DNA of 64,000 nt from Bacillota bacterium (lineage in GTDB: Bacteria > Bacillota > UBA4882 > UBA8346), in the NCBI GenBank assembly GCA_029974635.1, contig JARKQY010000007.1:1-64000 (forward strand), given 5' to 3'. Positions 47,598 to 56,194 of the stretch are shown one piece after another (positions within the stretch are counted from its first letter, which is position 1; every line of letters starts with the position of its first letter). The notes below the pieces were generated by a model that made no database searches, had not been told where the DNA came from, and saw only the letters and a list, made by a program, of their open reading frames with translations. The position numbers and the translations under genes are program-made.

Positions 47598-48656
47598 ATG
47601 CAAAAGACAGCACCTGCTTTCATCGATGCCGTAAAATGGGAAAATGATCGGCTGATCATTCTGGAACAGACCAAACTCCCCTTGGAAACTTCTTATGAAG
47701 AACTTACCAACGTCCACCAAGTATGGGATGCGATTTATCATTTGAAGGTTCGCGGAGCGCCGGCGATTGGAATCGCTGCCGGATACGGTCTTTATCTCTC
47801 CGTCATGAACTTTGAAACTGAAGATTTTAATCAGTTTTGGAACGAGTTTCAAAAGCACTCCGACTATCTTGCCTCATCCCGGCCAACGGCGGTCAACCTT
47901 TTTGGGACTCTGGAACGAATGAAACGGCTGGTCCTGGCAGCTCAAGGAAAAACCGTCAGCCAAACCAAACAGCTGATTTTAGAAGAAGCCCACCGTGTTA
48001 AGACGGAGAATTGCGATATCTGCCAGGGAATCGCCGAATATGGCCTGCAGTTCATCAAGGACGGGATGGGCATTCTAACCCATTGCAATGCTGGTTCCAT
48101 TGCCACGGCCTCACGCTACGGCACCGCCTTGGGACCCATTTATCTGGCCCATGAGAAAGGTATGAAGATCAAAGTATATGCTGACGAAACCCGGCCTTTG
48201 AATCAGGGATCGCGATTAACCTCCTGGGAACTGCAAGAAGCGGGCATTGATGTTACTTTAATCTGTGATAATATGGCCGCCATGGTCATGGCCGAAGGAA
48301 AGGTTCAAGCGGTCTTCGTCGGCTGTGACCGGGTTGCCCGAAACGGCGATTTTGCCAATAAAATCGGGACCTACGGCGTGGCCATATTGGCTAAAGAACA
48401 TCATATTCCCTTTTACGTCGCTGCTCCTTCTTCCACAATTGATATGGCCACCGCCTCCGGTAAGGAAATCACCATCGAACAGCGAAAAGCGGAGGAGATC
48501 ACCTGTGGCTACGGCAAACGCACCGCTCCGGAAGGCATAAAAGTATACAACCCGGCCTTTGATGTCACGCCGGCTAGATATGTGACTGCAATTATCACTG
48601 AAAAAGGCAACCTTTACCCGCCCTATGAGACCGGGTTAACCAAACTCTTCGGCTAA
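47598..48656 (+). CDS. mtnA: Methylthioribose-1-phosphate isomerase
   Basis: The enzyme converts 5-methylthioribose 1-phosphate to 5-methylthioribulose 1-phosphate in methionine salvage. Its 352 residues, together with AVKWENDRLIILEQ, VRGAPAIGIAAGYG, the catalytic Cys in ILTHCNAGSIATA and the catalytic Asp in LICDNMAAMVMA, fit MtnA. The ATG at 47598 is preferred on family fit; the ATG at 47562 adds 12 residues without a ribosome site. A RuBisCO-like gene follows on the same strand, which points to the next pathway step. Confidence 0.95.
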   Translation: MQKTAPAFIDAVKWENDRLIILEQTKLPLETSYEELTNVHQVWDAIYHLKVRGAPAIGIAAGYGLYLSVMNFETEDFNQFWNEFQKHSDYLASSRPTAVNLFGTLERMKRLVLAAQGKTVSQTKQLILEEAHRVKTENCDICQGIAEYGLQFIKDGMGILTHCNAGSIATASRYGTALGPIYLAHEKGMKIKVYADETRPLNQGSRLTSWELQEAGIDVTLICDNMAAMVMAEGKVQAVFVGCDRVARNGDFANKIGTYGVAILAKEHHIPFYVAAPSSTIDMATASGKEITIEQRKAEEITCGYGKRTAPEGIKVYNPAFDVTPARYVTAIITEKGNLYPPYETGLTKLFG

Positions 48657-48673
48657 TGAGCAGAAACCAAAAA

Positions 48674-48765
48674 ATGAATTTTGACAGGATTTATAGGATT
48701 CATAGGATTATTAAGTCCTGATCGATTTTAATCCTATAAATCCCGTTAATCCCGTCTAAAAATGC
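48674..48765. repeat. Imperfect inverted repeat between mtnA and the RuBisCO-like gene
   Basis: GACAGGATTTATAGGATT (about 48680-48697) is complementary, with mismatches, to AATCCTATAAATCCCGTTAAT (about 48729-48749). TAATCC/AAATCCC motifs recur at 2835 and 2931. This suggests a dispersed AT-rich repeat family. Confidence 0.5.
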
Positions 48766-48859
48766 TCTTTGACCAGCTTGAGCGGCATTTATTTCGTTTT
48801 TCTTCCATTTTGACAAAACTTTGGAGTTAAGGGTTCAAAACCCGGTGGAGGCGTTATAT

Positions 48860-50002
48860 ATGGAATATCCTTCCATTATCAAGTTGTCTGGTGAAAGAAT
48901 TATAATAGACTACTGTCTCAACGGCAGTTGCGATGAAGCCAAATCCATGGCGCGCAATATCTGCCTTGAGCAAACCGTCGAATTTCCCGAAGAATTTATT
49001 CCTGAAGGGGTTATTCGGGATCAAATCGTCGGAAAGCTTGAATCGTTAGAATCCATCTCCCCCCGGCGCTTCCTCGCCAAAATCAGTTATGCGGTGGAGT
49101 GTAGCGGTTCCGAGTTAACCCAACTGCTCAATTTGGTCTTCGGAAATAGCAGTATCAAACCAGGCATCCGGGTTGAGCGTCTGGAATTACCCGGTAGCCT
49201 TTACCGGTTGTTTCACGGCCCCCGTTTTGGCCGGAAAGGTTTACGCGACTTGCTGGGCATACCGGAACGTCCCTTACTATGCACTGCGTTAAAGCCAATG
49301 GGATTATCCCCCCGGCAGTTGGCTGATTTGGCATATCAATTTGCCTTGGCCGGAATTGATATGATTAAAGATGATCATGGATTAGCCGATCAACCTTTTG
49401 CTCCCTTCCGGGAACGGGTGGAGCTTTGTGCTGCGGCTGTTTCCAAAGCCAACCAGGAAACCGGCAGAAAATGCATTTATATACCCAATATCACCAGTCC
49501 TGCCCATCTGATAATGAATCGAGCGCGCTATGCCAAGCAAGCAGGCGCAGGCGGCCTTCTGATCTCGCCAGGACTGGTGGGAATGGATATCATACGGGAA
49601 CTAGCCGAAGATGACGGATTGGCATTGCCAATTATCAGCCATCCGGCCTTCCAGGGCAGTTTTGTCATTCATCCGGATCACGGAATATCCCACTTCGCTC
49701 TCTTTGGACAGTTAGTACGCCTTGCGGGAGCCGATGCTACCATCTTTCCCAATTATGGCGGCAGGTTCTCCTTCAGCCGAGATGAATGCCAGAATATTGT
49801 CGCCGGGACCACCGTCGCCATGGGACCTTTAAAACCCATTTTCCCCGCCCCGGGAGGCGGTATGAATCTACAGCGCATCCCGGACATGTTGGAAGTATAC
49901 CAGCGTGATGTTATCTTTTTAATCGGCGGGGGTCTGCATCAACATGGTCCTGATTTGATTGAAAACTGCAGGTACTTTTTACATATGGTTTCCGGGCTTT
50001 AA
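48860..50002 (+). CDS. RuBisCO-like protein (form IV)
   Basis: The 380-residue protein has the RuBisCO large-subunit fold but is not a carboxylase. The RuBisCO base is kept in TALKPMGLSP, and the KDDE metal site reads IKDDHGLADQ. Loop 6 is replaced by NYGGRFSFSRDE, and GGGLHQHGPDLIENC ends the barrel. The KDDHGLADQ form resembles RuBisCO-like proteins that act on methylthioribulose 1-phosphate (MTA-isoprenoid shunt of Rhodospirillum rubrum), not classical MtnW. This assignment is from memory. Its neighbour mtnA makes that very substrate. The ATG at 48860 follows GGTGGAGG by 9 bases; the TTG at 48821 and GTG at 48845 are weaker. Confidence 0.9.
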   Translation: MEYPSIIKLSGERIIIDYCLNGSCDEAKSMARNICLEQTVEFPEEFIPEGVIRDQIVGKLESLESISPRRFLAKISYAVECSGSELTQLLNLVFGNSSIKPGIRVERLELPGSLYRLFHGPRFGRKGLRDLLGIPERPLLCTALKPMGLSPRQLADLAYQFALAGIDMIKDDHGLADQPFAPFRERVELCAAAVSKANQETGRKCIYIPNITSPAHLIMNRARYAKQAGAGGLLISPGLVGMDIIRELAEDDGLALPIISHPAFQGSFVIHPDHGISHFALFGQLVRLAGADATIFPNYGGRFSFSRDECQNIVAGTTVAMGPLKPIFPAPGGGMNLQRIPDMLEVYQRDVIFLIGGGLHQHGPDLIENCRYFLHMVSGL

Positions 50003-50044
50003 ACTTGAATTTGGCAAGGGGCGTTACGAACCAGTTAAAGATAG

Positions 50045-51397
50045 CTACATCTTTTGATCAGGATGCTCTTGCTGATTACTACTAAGCTCAATCTTGTACC
50101 AATCAACTTTTCTTGACAGATACATCACCGCCGCCAGTATGATAAACAGCCCGATACTTCCCAGCAGTAACGCATAGTCCTGATTTTGGAGAAGTACATA
50201 TAAAAATCCATACAATGAAACTAAAGAACCGGCTGTGGTCATCACCAGTATCTTGTTATCCAAGGCGTTTTTGACGTAATAAGTTATTAACCCGATAATA
50301 CTTACACTGGCGATTCCGTATGCCAGTTCGAAATAAAGGTGCTCTGACAAAGACAGCAACAATACATAAAATATACACAGAGCGAATCCGATTAGCAAAT
50401 ACTGAATCGGGTGGATTCTTTTTTTATTAAAAACTTCAACCAAGAAAAAGAGCAAAAAGGTTAAACCGACGAACATAATCAGATATTTGACGGAACGTAT
50501 CGTTTTGGTATATTCATCCACCGTGGAAATCAGCTTGACCCCGAATTTGGACGGGAAGATATTCCCGGTGTTAATATCACCAACCCATTGTTGTGGAAAG
50601 TTACGGTTTAGATCAAGCACCTTCCAGTTCGCTGTAAACCCTTGTTTGGTAATCCGCCTTTTTTCCGGGAGAAAAGCACCGTCAAAACTGGGTTGAGCCC
50701 AGGTTGAACTTAATTGTGCCGATGTCTGTCTCCCCAGCGGCAAGAGATTAAACTCTTCACTACCGTTCAAATTGAGTTTCAAGGCAAATTTATAGTTAGC
50801 ATTAAAATCATTAGCCCGTAGCGGTATTTTGACACTCACCCCGGAATTGAAGAAGTTGTTGCCTTTTTTGATACCCGGTTCAAATAGAATATGGCGATCT
50901 TCCCAATACAGCCGGATATTCTCTTTGATGCCCCTCATATCGGGAATATAAACCGATATAAACGCATCGTTCCATCTGACTTTTTGCGGTATCAAATTTA
51001 AATTGGCAGCTTCATGAAAGGAAAAGCTCCCCTGTAAATCCAGAACAGTGTTATATAGTATTGCTTTATATATACCCCGATACCTTATTTGCGGTTTTAT
51101 ATCCCCCTTAACCTCCAGCATATCGGGTAAGATTTGTAAATATTCAATGGTTGATTGGATCTTTCCTTGATCATCTTTCCGGTTTTCTTCGTAAGGGATA
51201 GTAATAACCGGGCCACCTACGGTCTGGGCTTGCGCCCATTTGGATGTAACCTCTGCGATGGCCTCTTTTTTACGGTTTTCTCTTTCATTAACTAATGCAG
51301 CTATCATTGCCGAAGGTATCATGAGCAATATAATTAAAAATCCGATGATAAACAACCGCAGACTGATTGAATTTCGGTTGAACAGCTTTTCCATCAT
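50045..51397 (-). CDS. creD: CreD-family inner membrane protein
   Basis: The 450-residue protein has an N-terminal membrane helix (about 12-36), a long extracytoplasmic beta-rich region (about 40-300, with the typical GGPVITIPY near the start), and five or six C-terminal helices. CreD is linked to envelope stress and antibiotic response in proteobacteria; the molecular role is unknown. It is the last gene of a leftward ECF-sigma operon. AAAGGAG lies 6 bases before the chosen ATG (51397). Confidence 0.9.
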   Translation of the reverse strand: MMEKLFNRNSISLRLFIIGFLIILLMIPSAMIAALVNERENRKKEAIAEVTSKWAQAQTVGGPVITIPYEENRKDDQGKIQSTIEYLQILPDMLEVKGDIKPQIRYRGIYKAILYNTVLDLQGSFSFHEAANLNLIPQKVRWNDAFISVYIPDMRGIKENIRLYWEDRHILFEPGIKKGNNFFNSGVSVKIPLRANDFNANYKFALKLNLNGSEEFNLLPLGRQTSAQLSSTWAQPSFDGAFLPEKRRITKQGFTANWKVLDLNRNFPQQWVGDINTGNIFPSKFGVKLISTVDEYTKTIRSVKYLIMFVGLTFLLFFLVEVFNKKRIHPIQYLLIGFALCIFYVLLLSLSEHLYFELAYGIASVSIIGLITYYVKNALDNKILVMTTAGSLVSLYGFLYVLLQNQDYALLLGSIGLFIILAAVMYLSRKVDWYKIELSSNQQEHPDQKM

Positions 51398-51457
51398 TAC
51401 CACTCCTTTGAATTTGAGCTAATTTCCAAAATCTACGTTTGCAATATTTTACTCCTG

Positions 51458-52051
51458 TTATATAAAGGGTATTTTCAACCATCCCAGACTAAAGATTCCA
51501 GCCCAATAAATACCGATAAAGAACGCCAATATGAACATAGCGGCAATAATCTGCCCGAGATTCAAGTTGCCTGCCAAACGCAAGGTTATTGCCAAAAACA
51601 GAAGCTTCCAGAGAAACATTAACTGCAATAGCGTCCATAAAACCATTATCAATACCGGCAGCTGCAAAACGCTTGCGAACCAGGGAACCCGGGCCAGGCC
51701 ACGCAGCATAATATCTATCAAAAAATATGCCAAAGTCGGCAAATAACTGTACCCCCACGTCGCAAAGAAAGAGCGCAACCGAATATCGCGTTCCAAAATA
51801 CGGCAGACCAGGAAGATTATAATGACTGCCGCCGGATAAGTCAATAACGGCACAATTAAACTAAAGATATGGCGATAATCCGAGGTTAAAAACGGCCCCC
51901 CTCTCACTATCCACCAGCCGCTGTATGTTAATAAAAAGCCCACGGCAAAAAAAATAGTTGCCGGGATTGGGTTGCCTTTACGAATTGCCTCTTCAAAAAA
52001 AGCATAGGGATGCGCGACAAGCCCCCAGGCATTTTTTAACCCACACCGCAT
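51458..52051 (-). CDS. Yip1-domain membrane protein
   Basis: The 197-residue protein has a short hydrophilic N terminus containing AWGLVAHPYAFFEEAIRKGNP, a typical bacterial Yip1 start. Five hydrophobic helices follow. The substrate or role of bacterial Yip1 proteins is unknown. The ATG at 52051 is preferred because GGGAGGG lies 7 bases upstream; the ATG 15 bases earlier precedes that site. It sits between the small membrane protein and creD in one operon. Confidence 0.85.
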   Translation of the reverse strand: MRCGLKNAWGLVAHPYAFFEEAIRKGNPIPATIFFAVGFLLTYSGWWIVRGGPFLTSDYRHIFSLIVPLLTYPAAVIIIFLVCRILERDIRLRSFFATWGYSYLPTLAYFLIDIMLRGLARVPWFASVLQLPVLIMVLWTLLQLMFLWKLLFLAITLRLAGNLNLGQIIAAMFILAFFIGIYWAGIFSLGWLKIPFI

Positions 52052-52135
52052 TGTTTTCCCTCCCATTAGTTAATAGTAATTGGTTATTCGTTCGCTTGAA
52101 TCATCCCGGTCGCTTATTTTTACATCCAGAATTCA

Positions 52136-52441
52136 CTATCGGGTAAAAAATTGGAACAAATTGAACCGGAAAAGAATTCCCTGCAATAATAAGGTCAGAA
52201 CCATTGAAACGGGAACCAGAAGCCTCCAGGGGCGGTGTTTCAAACGAATGATTATCCATTGATAAATAATAACCGATAGCGGCATCTCCAGCAGATGATG
52301 CTCCAGCCGGTCGGCTTCATGATGCGCCGCAGTTATCATTTGGGAAACAATCCGGTCCCGGCAAGCATTTACAGCCTCCTGTTCTTCCCGGCGAATCTCT
52401 TTGGTGCGCTCAAACAATTCTTGCAATGACTTTTCATCCAT
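52136..52441 (-). CDS. Small single-pass membrane protein, possible anti-sigma factor
   Basis: This 101-residue protein has a charged cytoplasmic N terminus (1-70, rich in Glu/Arg, with HHEADRLEHHLLEM) and a C-terminal membrane helix (about 73-92). There is no HCC zinc anti-sigma motif. It starts 3 bases after the ECF sigma stop, with GGAGGTG at the end of that gene as its ribosome site, so the two are translated together. The pattern (ECF sigma, then a single-pass protein) suggests the sigma's regulator. Inference only. Confidence 0.7.
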   Translation of the reverse strand: MDEKSLQELFERTKEIRREEQEAVNACRDRIVSQMITAAHHEADRLEHHLLEMPLSVIIYQWIIIRLKHRPWRLLVPVSMVLTLLLQGILFRFNLFQFFTR

Positions 52442-52444
52442 TAT

Positions 52445-53026
52445 CTACACCTCCATCTCCGGCGCCAATCGCCGGTATTCTTTGGCAAAAGCTTGGCGGG
52501 CCCTGCCCAGAATCGATTCCACGGCTTTTTCGCTTCGCCGCAACCGAAAAGCAATCTCCCGGGTTGAAAATCCGGCAATATACTTCTCCTCCAAAACTTG
52601 CCGGTATTCTTGATTTAGATGCAGCAAAACCTGCCGGATTAGCAAATTGGTATCCAGATCTTTTTCGGCCGAATCGGCCACCGGAACCGCTTCATCCAGC
52701 GGTATAGCTTTCTTATTTCCGCAACGCCGGTAATGATCCGCGATTTTAAAACCGGCAATCCGGCAAAGCCATGTAAAAACCTGACTCTGTCCTTTAAATC
52801 TCATAATGGCAGTAACTGCCGCCGTCATAGTCTCTGCTAGAATATCCTCAATATCAGCCGGTTCTCCTACCCGGCGACGGATGAACGCATACAACCCCGC
52901 GGCAAAACGCTGATAAAATTCTTCCATGGCAGTCTCATTACCGTGCTGAATCTCGCGGACCAACGCTGGATCATCCAATGCCCGTACATGTGGCGTGCTT
53001 GATGCGCAGACAGTAATATTATTCAT
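52445..53026 (-). CDS. ECF-type RNA polymerase sigma factor
   Basis: The 193-residue sigma-70 family protein has region 2 (about 25-90, EEFYQRFAAGLYAFIRRRVGEPADIEDILAETM) and region 4 (about 120-180, LNQEYRQVLEEKYIAGFSTREIAFRLRRSEKAVESILGRARQAF). It directs transcription under an unknown signal. The ATG at 53026 is chosen because AAAGGAGG lies 11 bases upstream; a longer start at 53086 is weaker. It heads an operon with the small membrane protein, the Yip1 protein and creD. Confidence 0.92.
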   Translation of the reverse strand: MNNITVCASSTPHVRALDDPALVREIQHGNETAMEEFYQRFAAGLYAFIRRRVGEPADIEDILAETMTAAVTAIMRFKGQSQVFTWLCRIAGFKIADHYRRCGNKKAIPLDEAVPVADSAEKDLDTNLLIRQVLLHLNQEYRQVLEEKYIAGFSTREIAFRLRRSEKAVESILGRARQAFAKEYRRLAPEMEV

Positions 53027-53201
53027 CCGCCGAACTGCCTCCTTTGATTGTTTTGTCGGATGGAACTCAGCAAATCCTTCGCTCAATAAAATTTGTTTAT
53101 CTGAACATATATTAACTATAATTTTCTCAAATTACCAAGTTAATTAATCGCTTATCTTTAAAACCTCTCTTTTCATTGCCAATATCCTTTATCGTCATAT
53201 A

Positions 53202-53230
53202 TTGACATTATAACTATTTTCCATTAGTAT
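53202..53230 (+). promoter_or_regulatory. Promoter of the thiamine-uptake operon
   Basis: TTGACA (53202-53207), a 17-base spacer and TAGTAT (53225-53230) form a strong sigma-A-type promoter. Transcription would begin near 53237, just before the TPP riboswitch. Confidence 0.75.
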
Positions 53231-53252
53231 GAAGATATCATTTCTATTACTG

Positions 53253-53340
53253 GAATTGGGGAGCTGGATGAAACCGGCTGAGAGGGAACTGATTGGTTCC
53301 GACCCGCGAACCTGATCTGGGTAATGCCAGCGGAGGAAGA
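53253..53340 (+). promoter_or_regulatory. TPP riboswitch (THI element)
   Basis: The conserved blocks are all present in order: GGGGAGC, the pyrimidine-sensing GCTGAGAGGG (53277-53286), GACCC, GAACCTGATCTGGGTAATGCCAGCGGAGGAA (53308-53338, only the consensus quoted in parts here). Thiamine pyrophosphate binding would shut off the genes downstream. Confidence 0.97.
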
Positions 53341-53369
53341 GGATTATCTCAAAGTTCTTTTTGGTAATG

Positions 53370-53405
53370 CCCTTTATCGGTTCGAATGATAAAGGGTTTA
53401 TTTAT
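53370..53405 (+). terminator. Riboswitch expression-platform terminator
   Basis: CCCTTTATC (53370-53378) pairs with GATAAAGGG (53388-53396) and is followed by TTTATTTAT. It lies between the TPP aptamer and the first gene, so it is the likely ligand-formed terminator. Confidence 0.7.
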
Positions 53406-53422
53406 ATTGGAGGAGGAAAAGA

Positions 53423-53713
53423 ATGGCCGCCATTAATCTCAGTTTACAAGTCATACCCAAAGTCCCGGACGAAAGAACTTATGAGGTGGTCGATAAAGTT
53501 ATTGCCCATATCGCCTCCTCCGGGGTCAAATACGAAGTGGGTCCGATGGAGACCACCATGGAGGGTGAACTGGATCAACTGCTTGTCATTGTGAAAGAGG
53601 CTCAGGAGATCTGTGTCCGGGCAGGAGCTACCCGGATACTCTCGGTTGTTAAAATTGATTATAAGCCGGAAGGTGTAACCATTGCCGAAAAAATCGGTAA
53701 ATATCGCCAATAA
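53423..53713 (+). CDS. Thiamine-binding protein, MTH1187/YkoF-like
   Basis: The 96-residue cytoplasmic protein has the PF01910 thiamine-binding fold (LSLQVIPKVPDERTYEVVDKVIAHI, VGPMETTMEGELDQLLVIVKEAQ, RILSVVKIDYK). AGGAGG lies just before the ATG. As the first gene behind the TPP riboswitch it probably binds thiamine or its pyrimidine part and assists the transporter. Its end overlaps the permease gene by 32 bases. Confidence 0.92.
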   Translation: MAAINLSLQVIPKVPDERTYEVVDKVIAHIASSGVKYEVGPMETTMEGELDQLLVIVKEAQEICVRAGATRILSVVKIDYKPEGVTIAEKIGKYRQ

Positions 53714-54488
53714 ATTGGTCCCTTGGCTGTTTTTAATTCTGATTGGATTGTTATGGCAATTAGTAGTTGACCGGGGCTTGATTCAACGGTTCATATTGCC
53801 GTCTCCCTGGGATATCCTGGCAACTTTACTAAGGATTTTCCCGGAAATAAAGGTTCATTTAATGACCACTATCCGTGAAGCCTTGCTTGGACTTTTTATT
53901 GCGGTGATACTTTCCTTGACACTGGCTCTTTTAATGGATAGTTTTCCATTGATGAAAAAGGCGGTTTATCCGGTTTTAATCGTTTCCCAGACTATCCCCG
54001 CCATCGTCTTGGCTCCGCTATTTGCGCTATGGTTCGGTTTCGGTGAACTTCCGAAAATAATTATCGTTGTGTTGGTTTGCTTTTTTCCGGTTGTTATCAG
54101 CCTAATGGATGGTTTGAATTCGGTGGATCCGGACATGATTAACCTGTTCCGCTCCATGGGCGCGGGACAATGGCATCTTTTCCGCCATTTAAAACTGGCG
54201 GCATCCATGACTAACTTCTTTTCCGGTTTACGGATCGCGGCCACCTACAGTATAATGGGAGCGGTTATCGCCGAGTGGCTCGGCGGCATAACCGGCCTAG
54301 GGGTTTATATGATCCGGGTCAAACATTCATATGCCCTGGATAAAGTATTTGCAGTAATTTTAATTATTGTCGCGTTAAGTATGCTAATTTTTAAAGGAAT
54401 TGCATGGTCGGAAAATTTATTGATGCCGTGGCGCCGCCTATTAAATAAAAATCAATCGGAGGTAAATAGCAATGGCCAAACTAAATAA
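53682..54488 (+). CDS. thiX: ABC permease for thiamine precursor (ThiX-like)
   Basis: The 268-residue membrane protein has six hydrophobic helices and the EAA loop of ABC importers, seen in FRSMGAGQWHLFRHLKLAASMTNFFSGL. It belongs to the taurine/nitrate/NMT1 type of permeases. The start is TTG, supported by GGAAGG about 8 bases upstream and by overlap with the preceding gene. With the two following genes it should import a hydroxymethylpyrimidine-type precursor, as in ThiXYZ; the exact ligand is inferred. Confidence 0.88.
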   Translation: MPKKSVNIANKLVPWLFLILIGLLWQLVVDRGLIQRFILPSPWDILATLLRIFPEIKVHLMTTIREALLGLFIAVILSLTLALLMDSFPLMKKAVYPVLIVSQTIPAIVLAPLFALWFGFGELPKIIIVVLVCFFPVVISLMDGLNSVDPDMINLFRSMGAGQWHLFRHLKLAASMTNFFSGLRIAATYSIMGAVIAEWLGGITGLGVYMIRVKHSYALDKVFAVILIIVALSMLIFKGIAWSENLLMPWRRLLNKNQSEVNSNGQTK

Positions 54489-55461
54489 GTCTTTTTTAGT
54501 AATTATCCTGATAACCACAGTTATCTGGAGTAATGGAATTCTGGCAAAACCGTCCGGGACGAAAATAAGTATCCTGCTTGACTGGGTGCCAAATACCAAT
54601 CATACTGGTCTTTATGTGGCTAAAGAATTAGGATATTACCGGCACGAAGGGATCGAGGCACATATCCTCCAGCCGTCGGAAAGCGATAGCGCTGCTCTGG
54701 TGGCTGCTAATAAAGCCGATTTCGGTATCAGTTACCAGGAACAAGTAACTTATGCCCGGACCGCCAATTTTTCCCTTCCAGTCAAGGCAATCGCTGCAAT
54801 TATTCAGCATAACACCTCGGGCTTCGCGGCGCCTCTCGGCAAAGGAATCAAATCTCCCGCGGACTTTGTCGGCAAAACATATGGCGGCTGGGGTTCACCC
54901 ATGGAAGAAGCGGTGTTGAAAGGGTTGATGCAAAAATACCGGGTTGATTTCGCCAAACTGCGGATGGTGAATATCGGAGCCGCTGATTTCTTTGCCAGCG
55001 TTGGAAAGGATGTTGATTTTTCATGGATATACTACGGCTGGGACGGAGTCGCCGCTCAACTGCGTAATTTTCCCATTACTTTCATCAAGCTCCGTGATGT
55101 AGACCCACGCTTGGATTATTATACACCAGTAATCATCGCCAATGAAAACTTGATACGAAAAAATCCCGCATTAATTAAAAAATTTATGAAAGCTACCTCT
55201 TCAGGTTACGTTTTCGCCATACATAATCCGGAGAAAGCAGCCCAAATCCTCACCAAATACGCGCCGGAAATCGATAAAAAGCTAGCGGTAGCCAGCCAAA
55301 AATATCTGGCGGGAGAATACCAAGCCGAAGCGCCCCGCTGGGGAGAAATGAGACTAGCTGTTTGGCAGAATTACAGCAATTGGATGTTCGAGAATGGATT
55401 ATTAAAAAAGCGCCTGGATGCGAAAGAGGCTTTTAGCAATGAATTTTTGCCCGCAAAATAA
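54472..55461 (+). CDS. thiY: NMT1/THI5-like binding protein (ThiY-like)
   Basis: The 329-residue periplasmic-type binding protein has a signal peptide (1-25, cleavage after ILA-K) and no lipobox Cys, then the NMT1/THI5 domain (LLDWVPNTNHTGLYVAKELGYY, ISYQEQVTYAR, GWGSPMEEAVLKGLM). ThiY proteins bind formylaminopyrimidine or related pyrimidine precursors. GGAGG is 9 bases upstream. It overlaps the permease gene by 17 bases. The missing lipid anchor is unusual for a monoderm. Confidence 0.9.
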   Translation: MAKLNKSFLVIILITTVIWSNGILAKPSGTKISILLDWVPNTNHTGLYVAKELGYYRHEGIEAHILQPSESDSAALVAANKADFGISYQEQVTYARTANFSLPVKAIAAIIQHNTSGFAAPLGKGIKSPADFVGKTYGGWGSPMEEAVLKGLMQKYRVDFAKLRMVNIGAADFFASVGKDVDFSWIYYGWDGVAAQLRNFPITFIKLRDVDPRLDYYTPVIIANENLIRKNPALIKKFMKATSSGYVFAIHNPEKAAQILTKYAPEIDKKLAVASQKYLAGEYQAEAPRWGEMRLAVWQNYSNWMFENGLLKKRLDAKEAFSNEFLPAK

Positions 55462-56194
55462 AATAAAACTGGCAGTAAACAATATCAAAAAAACCTTTGA
55501 AGATACTCCGGTCATTAAGAATGTGTCAATGGAGTTGCATGAAGGAGAGTTCGTTTCGTTAATCGGCTTGAGCGGCAGCGGGAAAAGTACGATTTTTAAC
55601 ATTATCGCGGGTCTGTTGTTACCGGATGAAGGGTCCGTCATCATCGACGGCGAGGAGTTCACCGGTAAAACAGGACGGGTCAGCTATATGTATCAAAAGG
55701 ATTTGCTGCTCCCCTGGAAAAATATTATTGACAATGCAAGTCTGCCGTTGGTGATTAAAGGCTACCGGAAAAAAGACGCCCGGCAAGAAGTGTCCGGATA
55801 TTTTCCAACATTCGGTCTGGCTGGCTTTGAGCATAAATATCCTTTTCAACTATCGGGCGGAATGCGCCAGCGGGCGGCCCTGATGCGTACCTTCTTTTTT
55901 TCCAAGGATATCATGCTGCTGGATGAACCTTTTGGAGGGCTGGATGCCATTACCCGGAGCCGGATGCAGGATTGGCTCCTTGAAGTATTGCCCGCCCTGA
56001 ACTCTTCCGTCTTATTCATCACCCATGATATTGAGGAGGCTATTCTATTATCGGACCGGATCTATATCCTGACCGATCGTCCAGCACGGGTTAAAGAGGA
56101 ACTCCGGGTCCCGCTCCCTAAAGCCCGGACTCGGGAAATAACCACCACCGGGGAATTCAACGAGATCAAAAAATATATTTTTAGTATCTTGTAG
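55439..56194 (+). CDS. thiZ: ABC ATPase for thiamine precursor (ThiZ-like)
   Basis: The 251-residue nucleotide-binding subunit has Walker A GLSGSGKST, Q-loop YQKDLLLPW, signature LSGGMRQR, Walker B IMLLDEPFGGLD and His switch FITHDIEEA. It energises the importer. The ATG at 55439 is preferred because AAGAGG lies 9 bases upstream; an ATG at 55418 is also possible. It overlaps the ThiY gene in a different frame and is the last gene of the riboswitch-controlled operon. Confidence 0.93.
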   Translation: MNFCPQNKIKLAVNNIKKTFEDTPVIKNVSMELHEGEFVSLIGLSGSGKSTIFNIIAGLLLPDEGSVIIDGEEFTGKTGRVSYMYQKDLLLPWKNIIDNASLPLVIKGYRKKDARQEVSGYFPTFGLAGFEHKYPFQLSGGMRQRAALMRTFFFSKDIMLLDEPFGGLDAITRSRMQDWLLEVLPALNSSVLFITHDIEEAILLSDRIYILTDRPARVKEELRVPLPKARTREITTTGEFNEIKKYIFSIL

